A stretch of DNA of 44,159 nucleotides, from positions 1 through 44,159 of the forward strand of contig NZ_LAVL01000067.1 of NCBI RefSeq assembly GCF_001083785.1. Reading direction: 5' to 3'. Within the stretch, counting starts at the first letter, position 1; every line of letters starts with the position of its first letter. The stretch is from Nonomuraea sp. SBT364. GTDB lineage: Bacteria > Actinomycetota > Actinomycetes > Streptosporangiales > Streptosporangiaceae. A program made the position numbers and the translations under genes. The notes under the pieces are model-generated. The model was not told the DNA's origin, did not search any database, and worked only from the letters and a program-made list of their open reading frames with translations. Shown here one piece after another: positions 23,419 through 34,440 of the stretch.

Positions 23419-24654
23419 ATGGGAGAACAGGAGCCGGCCCGGGGCGGGATCCGGGCCAGGATGCGCCCGCGGGCGGTCGACGAGCCGCACCGCGCGTCGA
23501 GCGAGCTGGAGCTGCTGTTCGACCTCACGTTCGTGGTGGCGATCGCGGCCGCCACCGCCGAGTTCGCGCACCACGTCGCCGACGGTCACGGCCTGGCCGG
23601 GCTCGTCCCGTTCCTCCAGGTGTTCTTCGCCATCTGGTGGGCGTGGATGAACTTCACCTGGTTCGCCTCGGCCTACGACACCGACGACGTGGCCTACCGG
23701 CTGCTGACGATGGTGCAGATGGGCGGCGTGCTGGTGCTCGCGGCCGGGGTGCCGGCCGCGGCGGACCACGCCGACTTCGGCGCCGTCACGCTCGGCTACT
23801 TCATCATGCGCATCGCGCTGGTCGCGCAGTGGGTGCGCGCCGGTGCCGAGGACCCGGCCGGACGCCGCACCGCGCTGCGCTACGCCGCCGGCATCACCGT
23901 CGTGCAGGCGGGCTGGGTGCTGCGTCTCGCCCTCACCGAGACGGGCGCCGTGCCGCCGGAGGCGCGGCTGCCGCTCTTCGCCGCGCTGGCCGTCGCCGAG
24001 CTCGCGGTGCCGATCTGGGCGGAACGGGCCGGCGGCACCACCTGGCATCCGCACCACATCGCCGAACGCTACGGGCTGTTCACCATCATCCTGCTGGGCG
24101 AGAGCGTCCTCGCCGCGACCAGGGGTGTCGCGGGCGCGCTCGAAGCGGCCGAGACGAGCGGCCGCCTGGTGGTCATGGCCGTCTCGGGGCTCGTCCTGCT
24201 GTTCGCGCTGTGGTGGATCTACTTCCTGCGGCCCGCCGGTGAAGGGCTAGCCGCACGCCGTCACCTGTCCTACCTGTGGGGATACGGGCATTACGGCCTC
24301 TTCGCGGCCCTGGCGGCGCTCGGCGCCGGGCTGGAGGTGGCCGCCGAGCAGACCGGGCACGACGTCGCGGCGTCGCCGGCGTCCATCGGTTACGCGGTCG
24401 CGATCCCGGCCGCGGTGTTCCTCGTCCTGCTCCGGGTGATCCACGGGCCCGTCGTGCGCGAGCGTGTCGCCCATCCGGCCGCCGTGCCCGCGTGCGCCGC
24501 CGCCATCCTGCTCCTGCCGCTCGCGGCACCGGCGGCGGGGGTGTCCGCGGTCGTCGCGGGGATCGCGGCCGTCTGCGTGCTGCTGACCGTCGCCGCCGTC
24601 GCCGCAGGGCCCGGGCGGTTCAGTCGCCGAACTCCAGGTGAAGGGCGCGGGTGA
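23419..24654 (+). CDS. Low temperature requirement protein A (LtrA) family membrane protein
   Basis: A 411-aa polytopic membrane protein. The family signature is at the N-terminus: ASSELELLFDLTFVVAIAAAT, then FFAIWWAWMNFTWFASAYDTDDV. About ten or eleven hydrophobic segments follow, with YGLFTIILLGESVLAATRGV and LWWIYFLRPAGEG as further LtrA motifs. The biochemical role of LtrA is unsettled; the name comes from a cold-sensitive Listeria mutant. Start ATG 23419 has GGGAGG eight bases before. Its last 35 bp overlap the end of the convergent TPR gene. Confidence 0.9.
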   Translation: MGEQEPARGGIRARMRPRAVDEPHRASSELELLFDLTFVVAIAAATAEFAHHVADGHGLAGLVPFLQVFFAIWWAWMNFTWFASAYDTDDVAYRLLTMVQMGGVLVLAAGVPAAADHADFGAVTLGYFIMRIALVAQWVRAGAEDPAGRRTALRYAAGITVVQAGWVLRLALTETGAVPPEARLPLFAALAVAELAVPIWAERAGGTTWHPHHIAERYGLFTIILLGESVLAATRGVAGALEAAETSGRLVVMAVSGLVLLFALWWIYFLRPAGEGLAARRHLSYLWGYGHYGLFAALAALGAGLEVAAEQTGHDVAASPASIGYAVAIPAAVFLVLLRVIHGPVVRERVAHPAAVPACAAAILLLPLAAPAAGVSAVVAGIAAVCVLLTVAAVAAGPGRFSRRTPGEGRG

Positions 24655-25489
24655 AGTCGGCGACCGCCTCCTCGTGCCGGTCGAGGTCCTGAAGGATCTC
24701 GCCGCGCACCCGGTAGGCCCAGATGTAGTCCTCGTCGAGCTCGATGGCCCGGTTCAGGTCCTTCAGCGCTGCCTCGTTGTCGCCCAGCTCGCTCAGCACC
24801 GCGCCCCGGCTGCCCAGCGCGCGGTCGTGGTCGGGGTCGAGCTCGACGGCCCGGTTGAGGTCGGCCAGCGCCTCCTCGTAGCGGTCGATCATGCGCAGCG
24901 CCTCGCCGCGCCTGCTCAGCGCACGGACGTAGCCGGGGTCGACCTCCAGGGCGCGGCCGTAGTCGGCGATGGCCTCGGCGTAGAGGCTCATCCGCTGGTA
25001 GAGGTCGCCGCGGGCCAGCCACGAGTAGGCCAGCTCCTCGTTCAGCGCGATGATCTTGGCGTGCTCGTCCAGCGCCTCGTCGAGCCGGTCGAGGTCGGCC
25101 AGCGCGTCCGCCTTGGCCTCCAGGATCCACAGCGACTCGGGCGAGAGCGTCAGCGCGTGCTCGAAGTCGGCCATGGCCTCCTCCAGCCGGCCGAGCGAGG
25201 CGTACGCCTGGCCGCGTGAGCCCAGCGCGTAGGAGCTGTCCGGCTCCAGCCGCAGCGACTCGTCGAAGTCGGCCACGGCCGCCTCGTAACGCTCGACGAT
25301 CCGGTGGCTCTCCCCGCGCAGCCGCCATGCCCGCGCGTTGCCGGGCGCCAGCGCGATCGACTCGGTCAGGTCGGCGATCGCGGCGTCGTGGCGCCCCAGC
25401 GCGATGTACGACTCGGCGCGGCTGCGCAGCACCGAGGCGCGCGACTGGGCCGCCGCCTCCGACAGTTCGGGCATGATCCCCTCGCTCAT
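24620..25489 (-). CDS. Tetratricopeptide repeat protein
   Basis: A 289-aa protein made almost wholly of 34-residue TPR units, eight in number, each of the form A(I/V)ADF..AL.L.P....A...RG. Examples are IADLTESIALAPGNARAWRLRG, VADFDESLRLEPDSSYALGSRG and LADLNRAVELDPDHDRALGSRG. There is no signal peptide or membrane segment, so it is a cytoplasmic scaffold for protein partners that cannot be named. ATG 25489 is the first start; ATG 25474 has GAGGGG close upstream and may be used instead. The 3' end overlaps the convergent ltrA-type gene by 35 bp. Confidence 0.88.
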   Translation of the reverse strand: MSEGIMPELSEAAAQSRASVLRSRAESYIALGRHDAAIADLTESIALAPGNARAWRLRGESHRIVERYEAAVADFDESLRLEPDSSYALGSRGQAYASLGRLEEAMADFEHALTLSPESLWILEAKADALADLDRLDEALDEHAKIIALNEELAYSWLARGDLYQRMSLYAEAIADYGRALEVDPGYVRALSRRGEALRMIDRYEEALADLNRAVELDPDHDRALGSRGAVLSELGDNEAALKDLNRAIELDEDYIWAYRVRGEILQDLDRHEEAVADFTRALHLEFGD

Positions 25490-25634
25490 GTCCGGAAATC
25501 TATCGCGCCGCGTGCCGATGCCGGACGCCTTTTCCCGGCGGATCCGAGCACTCCGGCGGCGCCCGTACCGGCTGTCCGAATCCCCGCTTCCGGGCCCACC
25601 TATAAGTTGAAATATCCCGACATAATGGCCAACT

Positions 25635-26222
25635 GTGCGCATTGACCTCACCTGGCCGGATACCGCCGACGAAGAGCTCCAGTCCGCCGTCCACCGCGTG
25701 ATGCACGACGTCGCCGGCCACGGCGGCGCCATCGGCTTCGTGGAGCCCCCCGGCCGCGAGCGGACCGACCCCTGGCTGGAGGACCTCCTGAAGGCCGTCA
25801 GGGACGGCGACGCCCGCCTAGCCCTGGCCCGGGTGGACGGCACGGTCCAGGCGATGGGCCTGTGGCGGCGCTCCCCGCTCGCGGTGTTCGCCCACTCGGC
25901 CGAGCTCGGCAAGATCATGGCCCACCCGTCGGCCCGCGGCCTCGGCCTGGGCAGGCTGGTCGTCTCGGCGCTCACCGCCGGCGCCCGCGCCGCCGGCCTG
26001 GAGACGCTCACGCTGAGCGTGCGCGGCAACAACCACGGCGCGATCGAGCTGTACGAGGAGCTCGGCTTCACCGAGTGGGGCCGTCTGCCCAACGTCGTGG
26101 AGGTGGGCCGCGAACGCTTCGACGAGGTGCACATGTACCTCGGCCTCGGCCGGGCGCCGGACCTCGTCCTGCACGGTTCGGCCCCGGGCGGCCTGGGCTC
26201 GTCGCCGCGCCGCAGGCCCTAG
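25635..26222 (+). CDS. GNAT-family N-acetyltransferase
   Basis: A 195-aa protein with a GNAT core at about 55-170. KIMAHPSARGLGLGRLVVSAL is the acetyl-CoA pyrophosphate loop motif (Q/RxxGxG/A variant RGLGLG), and LTLSVRGNNHGAIELYEELGF is the C-terminal motif. A Pro/Gly-rich tail of about 25 residues follows. The substrate (small molecule or protein) is unknown. The start GTG 25635 is eight bases after CATAAT, suggesting a leaderless transcript. Its stop is one base from the stop of the convergent TIM-barrel gene. Confidence 0.9.
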   Translation: MRIDLTWPDTADEELQSAVHRVMHDVAGHGGAIGFVEPPGRERTDPWLEDLLKAVRDGDARLALARVDGTVQAMGLWRRSPLAVFAHSAELGKIMAHPSARGLGLGRLVVSALTAGARAAGLETLTLSVRGNNHGAIELYEELGFTEWGRLPNVVEVGRERFDEVHMYLGLGRAPDLVLHGSAPGGLGSSPRRRP

Positions 26223-26223
26223 C

Positions 26224-27153
26224 TCACAGCTCCGGCACGCCGGGCCCGGGCAGGCGGTCGCCGGAGCGCTTGGCGAGCTCGGGGTCGAGCTGCTCGATCA
26301 GCCGCTGCACCAGGGCGGCCCGGCGCACCCGCTCGCGCCCGAGCTCCCTGGGCACCGCCCCGAGGTGCCCGCCCGACGGGTAGATGCCGGGCGCGTTGCG
26401 CAGCCCCATCTTCAGGTAGACCGGCGCGGCGGCCCGTACGATCTCCACGGCCTCGTAGAACCGTACGAAACCGCCCTGATCATCCGGCACCTCCAGATAG
26501 AGGTCGATCGGCAGGCCGGTCGCGGCGCGGATCTCGGCGAGCTGCGGCACGGTGAGGTCGGTGCCGACGTTGACCGTCGAGGCGCCCAGCCGCTCGAACA
26601 GGGCCGCCGTCGGCCCGTTGGTCAGCGGCAGCAGCACGGACGTCTTCAGCACCAGGTTCGCCGGGAGCGTGCCGTCGTCCTTGAGCCGCCGCAGCACCTC
26701 CAGCGTGCCCAAATCGCCCACGAGCAGGCTGCGGATGCCCAGCGCGCAGGCCCGCTCCGCGTCGGCCACGCACGCCGCCACCATCGCGTTGCCGCGCGCC
26801 GCCGCGCCCACCGCCTGCGTCAGCTTGGCCTGCCCGCCGATGTCCCAGGCGGCGCGCGGCCCGAGGAACAGGTTCACCTCGATGCCCCGCTCGGCGCCGA
26901 TCCGCGCCATCGCGGTGATCTCCGCGTCGGACAGCATCATCACGCCGCTGCCCTGCGAGGTGCGCTCCAGCGGCACGCCCAGCCGTTCCGCCTCGGCGAC
27001 CACCGCCTCCAGCACCGCGGGCCCCTCCACGCTGGGGATCTCGAACCGGTACGGCGAGCCGTCGGCGAACCGGGCCGCCGAGACGGGCGCCGCCTGGATC
27101 ACCGGGTACCCGAGCCGGGCCATGAGCGCGTGCAGGTCGTCCAGACTCGTCAT
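26224..27153 (-). CDS. TIM-barrel protein resembling U32-type peptidase-like proteins
   Basis: A 309-aa protein with a predicted TIM-barrel pattern: VEGPAVLEAVVAEAERLGVPLERTSQGSGVM, MARIGAERGIEVNLFLGPRAAWD, ALGIRSLLVGDLGTLEVLRRLK and GASTVNVGTDLTVPQLAEIRAAT. I associate this layout with actinobacterial proteins annotated as U32-family peptidase-like, but the conserved Cys/Gly signature of true U32 peptidases is not visible. Function is uncertain. ATG 27153 has GAGGAGAGG upstream. Confidence 0.6.
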   Translation of the reverse strand: MTSLDDLHALMARLGYPVIQAAPVSAARFADGSPYRFEIPSVEGPAVLEAVVAEAERLGVPLERTSQGSGVMMLSDAEITAMARIGAERGIEVNLFLGPRAAWDIGGQAKLTQAVGAAARGNAMVAACVADAERACALGIRSLLVGDLGTLEVLRRLKDDGTLPANLVLKTSVLLPLTNGPTAALFERLGASTVNVGTDLTVPQLAEIRAATGLPIDLYLEVPDDQGGFVRFYEAVEIVRAAAPVYLKMGLRNAPGIYPSGGHLGAVPRELGRERVRRAALVQRLIEQLDPELAKRSGDRLPGPGVPEL

Positions 27154-27225
27154 CGTGCCTCTCCTCACATCACAGGGGGAATCCAGCCTTTCAGGTGCGT
27201 GCCCGGCGGGTCATAGGATCGGGGC

Positions 27226-27930
27226 ATGGAGCTGGTCCCCGGCGTGCGCGTCGCCGTCACCGACCGTCACGGCGGCGTCAGCACAGGCCCGCACGGCACG
27301 CGCAACCTCGGCGGCCTCACCGGCGACGACCCCGCCGCCGTGCGCGCCAACCGCGAGGGCGTCGCGGCCGAGCTCGGCGTGCGCGCGATCGTGTTCATGC
27401 GCCAGGTGCACGGCGCCGAGATCGCCTACGTGAGCGAGCCGTTCGGCGACGACCCGCCGCCGGTCGACGGCGTGTTCACCACCGAGCCGGGCCTCGCGCT
27501 GGCGTCACTGGGCGCCGACTGCCCGGCGGTGCTCGTGGCCGACCCGGTGGCGCGGCTGGTCGGCGCCGCCCACTCCGGCCGCCCCGGCACCGAGGCCGGC
27601 GTCGCCGCGGGCCTGGTCGCCGCCATGGCCGACAAGGGCGCGGTGCCGGGCCGGATGGCCGCGCTGATCGGCCCCGGCGCCTGCGGCCGCTGCTACGAGG
27701 TGCCCGCCGAGCTGCGCGACCGCGTCGCCGCCGTCGTGCCGCAGACCCGCTCCACCACCTCCTGGGGCACCCCGGCCCTCGACCTGCGGGCCGGCATCGA
27801 GGCCCAGCTCCGCGCCGCCGGCGTCGCCGACGTCCGGCACGACGACCGCTGCACGATCGAGACCGCCGACCTCTACTCGCACCGCCGCGACGACCCCGGC
27901 CGCTTCGCCGGCCTCATCTGGCTCGCCTAG
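27226..27930 (+). CDS. PgeF/YfiH-type laccase-domain protein (peptidoglycan editing factor family)
   Basis: A 234-aa DUF152/multi-copper polyphenol oxidoreductase family protein. Motifs are FMRQVHGAEI, LGADCPAVLVAD, AAHSGRPGTEAGV, IGPGACGRCYEVP and HDDRCTIETADLYSHRR. The His, Cys and His residues form the family's metal-dependent active site. Homologues act as purine nucleoside phosphorylase-like enzymes, or in E. coli remove wrongly placed L-Ser from peptidoglycan precursors. In actinobacteria a copy usually lies by ftsZ and sepF; here no division gene is nearby, so this may be an extra copy. Confidence 0.88.
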   Translation: MELVPGVRVAVTDRHGGVSTGPHGTRNLGGLTGDDPAAVRANREGVAAELGVRAIVFMRQVHGAEIAYVSEPFGDDPPPVDGVFTTEPGLALASLGADCPAVLVADPVARLVGAAHSGRPGTEAGVAAGLVAAMADKGAVPGRMAALIGPGACGRCYEVPAELRDRVAAVVPQTRSTTSWGTPALDLRAGIEAQLRAAGVADVRHDDRCTIETADLYSHRRDDPGRFAGLIWLA

Positions 27931-28029
27931 CGTCGCCGACAAATCCGCCGCCACTTTTTCGTCGATCATCACGCCTCCCCGTACGGACGCGTCCTGACAT
28001 CGTGAATGCAGGACGAAGGGGGACAAGCA

Positions 28030-29250
28030 GTGCATGACACGTTGACGGCGGGCGCCTCGGTCACCGGCCTGGGCGCCACCACACCGCTGGGTGGTGACGT
28101 GGCTTCCACCTGGGCCGCGATGCTGGAAGGGCGCTCCGGCGCCGAGCTGATCGAGGAAGACTGGGCGGTGGACCTGCCCGTGCGGATCGCCGCCCGGATG
28201 CGCGTCGACCCGGCCGAGGTGCTGGGCCGGGTGCCCGCCCGCCGGCTGGACCGCTGTCAGCAGGCCGCCCTGGTCGCGGCGCGGGAGGCGTGGGCCGACG
28301 CCGGGGCGCCCGAGGTGGAGCCTGAGCGCCTGGCCGTGGTGATCGGCACCGGCGTCGGCGGGGTGCTGACCCTGCTGGCCCAGGACGACCTGCTGGAGGC
28401 GTCCGGCCCGCGCAAGGTGTCGCCCTACACGGTGCCGATGCTCATGCCCAACGCGGGCGCCGCCGTGGTCAGCATGGAGCTCGGCGCGCGGGGCGGCGCG
28501 CACACGCCGGTGAGCGCCTGCGCCTCCGGGGCCGAGGCGATCGCGCTGGGCCTGGACCTCATCCGCCTGGGCCGCGCCGACGTGGTGGTCGCAGGCGGTG
28601 CCGAGGCGTGCGTGCACCCGCTCACCCTGGCCGGATTCGCCCAGGCCAGAGCGCTGTCGAGATACGCGGGCGCGCCCGAGGAGGCGTCGCGGCCGTTCGA
28701 CGCGGGCCGGGACGGGTTCGTGCTCGGCGAGGGCGCGGCCGTGCTGGTGCTGGAACGGGACGGGTTCGCGGCGGCGCGCGGCGCCGGCCCGCACGCCACG
28801 CTCGCCGGCGCGGGCACCACCTCCGACGCCCACCACATCACCGCAGGCGCCCCCGAGGGCCAGGTGCGCGCCATCCGTCTGGCTCTGGCCTCGGCCGGCC
28901 TGGGCCCGCGGGACATCGGCCACGTCAGCGCCCACGCCACCTCCACGCCGAGCGGCGACCTGACGGAGAACGCCTCGATCAGCGAGGCCGTCGGCGTCCA
29001 CCCGGCCGTCACCGCCGTCAAGTCGATGACCGGCCACCTGTGCGGCGCCTCGGGCTCGCTCGGCGCCATCGCCGCGATCCTGAGCCTGCGTGAGGGCGTG
29101 ATCCCCGCCATCCGCAACCTCGACGACCCGGACCCCGAGGTCGGGCTCGACCTCGTCGGCGGCGCCCCCCGCCACGGCCGGTGGCGGGCGGCGATGGTCA
29201 ACTCCTTCGGCTTCGGCGGGCACAACACCAGCCTGGCCTTCACCGCCTAA
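28030..29250 (+). CDS. Stand-alone beta-ketoacyl-ACP synthase (FabF/KAS II-like)
   Basis: A 406-aa condensing enzyme. The catalytic Cys is in PVSACASGAEAIALG (about residue 160), and the two His in VSAHATSTPSGDLTENASI and VKSMTGHLCGASGSLGAIAAI. The C-terminal NSFGFGGHNTSLAF matches the KAS II end. The first His motif has Ala in place of the usual Gly of HGTSTP. No ACP, FabG or FabI gene is adjacent, so this is not a typical fab cluster. GTG 28030 has AAGGGGG upstream; an ATG at 28006 would add eight residues. The last four bases overlap the convergent ligase gene. Confidence 0.88.
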   Translation: MHDTLTAGASVTGLGATTPLGGDVASTWAAMLEGRSGAELIEEDWAVDLPVRIAARMRVDPAEVLGRVPARRLDRCQQAALVAAREAWADAGAPEVEPERLAVVIGTGVGGVLTLLAQDDLLEASGPRKVSPYTVPMLMPNAGAAVVSMELGARGGAHTPVSACASGAEAIALGLDLIRLGRADVVVAGGAEACVHPLTLAGFAQARALSRYAGAPEEASRPFDAGRDGFVLGEGAAVLVLERDGFAAARGAGPHATLAGAGTTSDAHHITAGAPEGQVRAIRLALASAGLGPRDIGHVSAHATSTPSGDLTENASISEAVGVHPAVTAVKSMTGHLCGASGSLGAIAAILSLREGVIPAIRNLDDPDPEVGLDLVGGAPRHGRWRAAMVNSFGFGGHNTSLAFTA

Positions 29251-30410
29251 CGGGCCAGGATGTCGTCCAGGTCGTAGGAGACGGGCCGTTCGAGCTGCTC
29301 GTACGTGCACGACTGCGGGGTGCGGTCGGGGCGCGGCCGCCGCCACTGGGCGGTGTGCCGGAACCGGTCGCCCTCCATCTGGTCGTAGGCCACCTCGATC
29401 ACCAGCTCCGGCCGCAGCGGGATGAACGACAGGTCCTTCTTGGCGTTCCACCGCGAGATCGCGCCCGGCACCCGCTGGCCGCCGGTGGCGGGGCCGGCCG
29501 CGGGCTGGCCGATGTTGGCCGTCGCCTGCTCGGCCCAGTGCCCCCACGGGTGCTCGGACAGGTCGGCGATGTACGGCTTGAGCTCCTCGACCAGCTCGGC
29601 CCGCCGGGCCATCGGGAACGAGGCCGCCACACCCACGTGGTGCAGGCGGCCGTCGTCGCCGTAGAGGCCGAGCAGGATGGAGCCCACGATGGGGCCGGAC
29701 TTGTGCTCGCGGTAGCCGGCGATCACCACGTCGGCGGTGCGCTCGTGCTTGACCTTGAACATGGTCCGCTTGTCGGGGATGTAGGGCTGGTCGCCGGGCT
29801 TGACGATGATGCCGTCGAGCCCCGCGCCCTCGAACATGTCGAACCACTCGGCCGCCTGGCTGTCGTCGGCCGTCACCGGAGTGAGGCGGATGGATCCGCC
29901 TTTTTCCGGAAATATCTCCACGAGCCGCCGGCGGCGCTCCGCGAACGGCGTCTCCATGAACGACTCGTCCCCCAGCGCCAGCAGGTCGAAGGCGACGAAC
30001 GAGGCGGGCGTCTGCTCCGACAGCATCTTGACCCGCGAGGCCGCCGGATGGATGCGCTGCTGGAGCGCCTCGAAGTCGAGCTGCGACCCGCGCGGCAGCA
30101 CGATCTCGCCGTCGACCACGCACCGCTCGGGCAGCTCCGCCCTGGCCGCCTCCACCAGCTCGGGGAAGTAGCGCGTGAACGGCCGCTCGTTGCGGCTGCC
30201 GAGATAGACCTCCTCGCCGTCGCGGAACACGATGCAGCGGAACCCGTCCCACTTCGGCTCGTAGAACAGGTTGCCGTCCTGCCGGGGCATGGCCTTGACC
30301 GGCTTGGCCAGCATCGGCGCCACGGGCGGGCGCACGGGCAGGTCGAGATCCGGGATCGGCTCCGGCTCCTTGGCCGCCTTCTTCCCCCGGGGCGTGGTCG
30401 GCTCTGTCAT
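29247..30410 (-). CDS. ATP-dependent DNA ligase, LigC-type
   Basis: A 387-aa ATP-dependent ligase. The adenylated Lys is in EPKWDGFRC (motif I, about residue 53). Other nucleotidyltransferase motifs are GSRNERPFTRYFP (III), VVDGEIVLP (IIIa), LDGIIVKPGDQPY (IV) and FKVKHERTADVVIAGYR (V). An OB-fold follows. No polymerase or nuclease domain is fused, so it resembles the LigC backup ligases that seal single-strand breaks or ends. Start ATG 30410 overlaps the stop of the upstream RibD-like gene by four bases (ATGA). The separate LigD-type polymerase lies 7 kb away. Confidence 0.93.
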   Translation of the reverse strand: MTEPTTPRGKKAAKEPEPIPDLDLPVRPPVAPMLAKPVKAMPRQDGNLFYEPKWDGFRCIVFRDGEEVYLGSRNERPFTRYFPELVEAARAELPERCVVDGEIVLPRGSQLDFEALQQRIHPAASRVKMLSEQTPASFVAFDLLALGDESFMETPFAERRRRLVEIFPEKGGSIRLTPVTADDSQAAEWFDMFEGAGLDGIIVKPGDQPYIPDKRTMFKVKHERTADVVIAGYREHKSGPIVGSILLGLYGDDGRLHHVGVAASFPMARRAELVEELKPYIADLSEHPWGHWAEQATANIGQPAAGPATGGQRVPGAISRWNAKKDLSFIPLRPELVIEVAYDQMEGDRFRHTAQWRRPRPDRTPQSCTYEQLERPVSYDLDDILAR

Positions 30411-31123
30411 GGGCCCGACTCCTTCGTGTAGCGGCAGAAGAGGACCCCCTCCTCTTCCAGCACCTGGCTGAGCTCAAGCTTGACGTGTGAGGGCGCGCCG
30501 TCGAGGACGCGCGCCGCGTCGCCGCCGATCAGCGCCGGGCTGATCGTCAGGCACAGCTCGTCGACCAGCCCGGCGGCCGCGAGCTGGGCGTTGACCACCG
30601 GCCCGCCCTCGCACAGCACGCGGGTCAGGCCGCGGTCGTGCAGCGCGGCCACGGCCGCCGGCAGGTCGACCGACTCCTCGCCGGCCACGATCACGTCGGC
30701 CACCTCGGCGGCGGCCTTGCGCCGGTCGGCGGGCGCGCTCTCGCAGGTGACGACGATGGTGCGGCTGACGCCGCCGAACAGCGGCCCGGCCAGGTCGAGG
30801 CCGAGGCCGCGGGTGATCACCGCGATGGGCGGCGCGGCGGGCGAGCCCGCCCGCAGCTCGCGCCACGACTCGCGCGGGTGGACCGCGCCGTAGCCCTCGG
30901 CCCGGACGGTGGCGGCGCCCGCCACGATCACGTCGGCCAGCCCGCGCAGGATCCCGAAGACACGCCGGTCGCCCTTGCTGGACAGCCCGCCGGACAGCCC
31001 GTCGACCCACGCGCCCCCGTCGGCGCTGGCCACCATGTTGAGGCGCAGCCACGGCCGGTCGGGGTAGGCGTAAGCCTGTTCGATGTCCGGATTGTCTTCT
31101 ATGTCGGGATGGATGCGACGCAC
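30407..31123 (-). CDS. RibD C-terminal / dihydrofolate reductase-fold pyrimidine reductase family protein
   Basis: A 238-aa RibD_C-domain protein. LRLNMVASADGGAWVDG, ADVIVAGAATVRAEGYG, RVLCEGGPVVNAQLAAAGLVDELCLTISPALIGG are the family motifs. In RibD this domain reduces the riboflavin precursor 5-amino-6-ribosylaminouracil phosphate with NADPH. No deaminase domain or other rib gene is present, so the real substrate may differ. GTG 31123 is preferred, with AAGG upstream; GTG 31141 in frame is an alternative. It overlaps the ligase start by four bases (ATGA), so both are cotranscribed. Confidence 0.85.
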   Translation of the reverse strand: MRRIHPDIEDNPDIEQAYAYPDRPWLRLNMVASADGGAWVDGLSGGLSSKGDRRVFGILRGLADVIVAGAATVRAEGYGAVHPRESWRELRAGSPAAPPIAVITRGLGLDLAGPLFGGVSRTIVVTCESAPADRRKAAAEVADVIVAGEESVDLPAAVAALHDRGLTRVLCEGGPVVNAQLAAAGLVDELCLTISPALIGGDAARVLDGAPSHVKLELSQVLEEEGVLFCRYTKESGP

Positions 31124-31153
31124 CCCTCTACCTTGGCACACGCCTGCGACAAC

Positions 31154-33274
<2,121 letters not shown>

Positions 33275-33307
33275 GTGACCCGATTGTCGCACGCGAACGC
33301 GGTGCAG

Positions 33308-33733
33308 CTACAGGAGTTCGGCGCGCAAAGTGATCGTCGTGCCCGCGAGCGCCTTGCTGACCGGGCAATTCGCCTTCGCCGTCTCGGCCGCTTCCTGAAA
33401 CTCCCCGGCGCTGACGTCCGGCACCCGGCCCTGCACGCTGAGCACGATGCCGGTGATGCCCTCACCCGGCTGGAACGTGACGTCCGCGGAGGTCTGCAGC
33501 GACTCCGGCGGCGTGCCGGCGCCCGCCAGGGCGTGCGAGAGGGCCATCGAGAAGCACGCGGAGTGCGCGGCGGCGATGAGCTCCTCCGGCGAGGTCTTGC
33601 CCCCCGCCTCCTGGGACCTGGAGGCCCACGACACGTCGAACGCGCCGACCCCGGACGAGTTGAGCGAGACGGTGCCGTGACCGTCCATCAGGGCTCCCTT
33701 CCACTCTGTCGTGGCGGTGCGCGTGGTGGCCAT
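33308..33733 (-). CDS. OsmC-family peroxiredoxin
   Basis: A 141-aa OsmC/Ohr-fold protein that reduces organic hydroperoxides using two Cys residues. They are visible in AAAHSACFSMALSHAL (peroxidatic Cys) and AKANCPVSKALAGTTITL (resolving Cys). KTSPEELIAAAHSAC is the OsmC signature, and the length is exactly typical. ATG 33733 has GAGGGAG upstream. It lies divergently from an ECF sigma factor gene with about 150 bp between them, and shares its strand with glgX. Confidence 0.94.
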   Translation of the reverse strand: MATTRTATTEWKGALMDGHGTVSLNSSGVGAFDVSWASRSQEAGGKTSPEELIAAAHSACFSMALSHALAGAGTPPESLQTSADVTFQPGEGITGIVLSVQGRVPDVSAGEFQEAAETAKANCPVSKALAGTTITLRAELL

Positions 33734-33882
33734 GAGAATGCTCCCTCTGTTCGTGGATCTCCGATCCTATCCCGGGGCCGTGAACGTACCCGGCCACGAC
33801 ATCCGTCTGCCCTTTTCCGGCGAATAGTGACATGCTCGGGTCGCGGCACACCCGCCGCCTAGGTCCGGATCACGGGAGTGTG

Positions 33883-34440
33883 GTGCCAGTGGAGGCACCG
33901 TACGACGACCGCCTGCTGCACCAGCGGGTGGTCGGCGGCGACGAGGCCGCGCTCGGGGAGATCTACGATCGGCTCTCCTCGCTGATCTTCGGTCTCTCCC
34001 TGCGCGTCACCAGGGACCGGGTGATCGCCGAGGACATCACGCAGGAGGTGTTCCTGATCTTCTGGGAGCGCCCGCTGGCCTACGACCCCGGCCGCGGCAC
34101 GCTGCGGGCCTGGCTGGCCACGATCGCGCACCGCCGCGCCGTCGACCACGTGCGGGCCGAGGAGCGGCGCCGCGTCTCCGCGCTGGGCCCCCGGCTCTTC
34201 GAACGGGCGCCGGACCGGCTGGAGGACACGGTGCTCGCCGCCGACGAGGCCGAACGGGTCCGGCAGGCCGTCACGGCGTTACCCGACAACCTGCGCCAGG
34301 TGGTCGAGCTCGCCTACTTCGGCGGCAGGACGTACCGGCAGGTGGGGGAGGAACTGGGCGTGCCCGAGGGCACGGCCAAGTCGCGCATCCGGCTGGCGCT
34401 GCGCCGCCTGGCCGACGCGCTGGCAGAGGAAGAGGTGTGA
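33883..34440 (+). CDS. ECF-type RNA polymerase sigma factor
   Basis: A 185-aa sigma-70 family protein. Region 2 covers AALGEIYDRLSSLIFGLSLRV, AEDITQEVFLIFWERP and LRAWLATIAHRRAVDHVRAEERRR. Region 4 covers ALPDNLRQVVELAYFGGRTYRQVGEELGVPEGTAKSRIRLALRRL. GGGAG (33874-33878) serves several in-frame GTGs; 33883 is chosen, with 33889 as an alternative. TGAAC (33781-33785) and CGTC (33804-33807), 18 bp apart, resemble an ECF promoter and may allow autoregulation. Its TGA overlaps the ATG of the MDMPI-fold gene by one base, implying tight coupling. Confidence 0.93.
   Translation: MPVEAPYDDRLLHQRVVGGDEAALGEIYDRLSSLIFGLSLRVTRDRVIAEDITQEVFLIFWERPLAYDPGRGTLRAWLATIAHRRAVDHVRAEERRRVSALGPRLFERAPDRLEDTVLAADEAERVRQAVTALPDNLRQVVELAYFGGRTYRQVGEELGVPEGTAKSRIRLALRRLADALAEEEV

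Noticed and set aside
27505..30477. 990-codon minus-strand frame covering PgeF, ketoacyl synthase and ligase
   Set aside because: It crosses three well-supported genes in other frames and shows only low-complexity translation.
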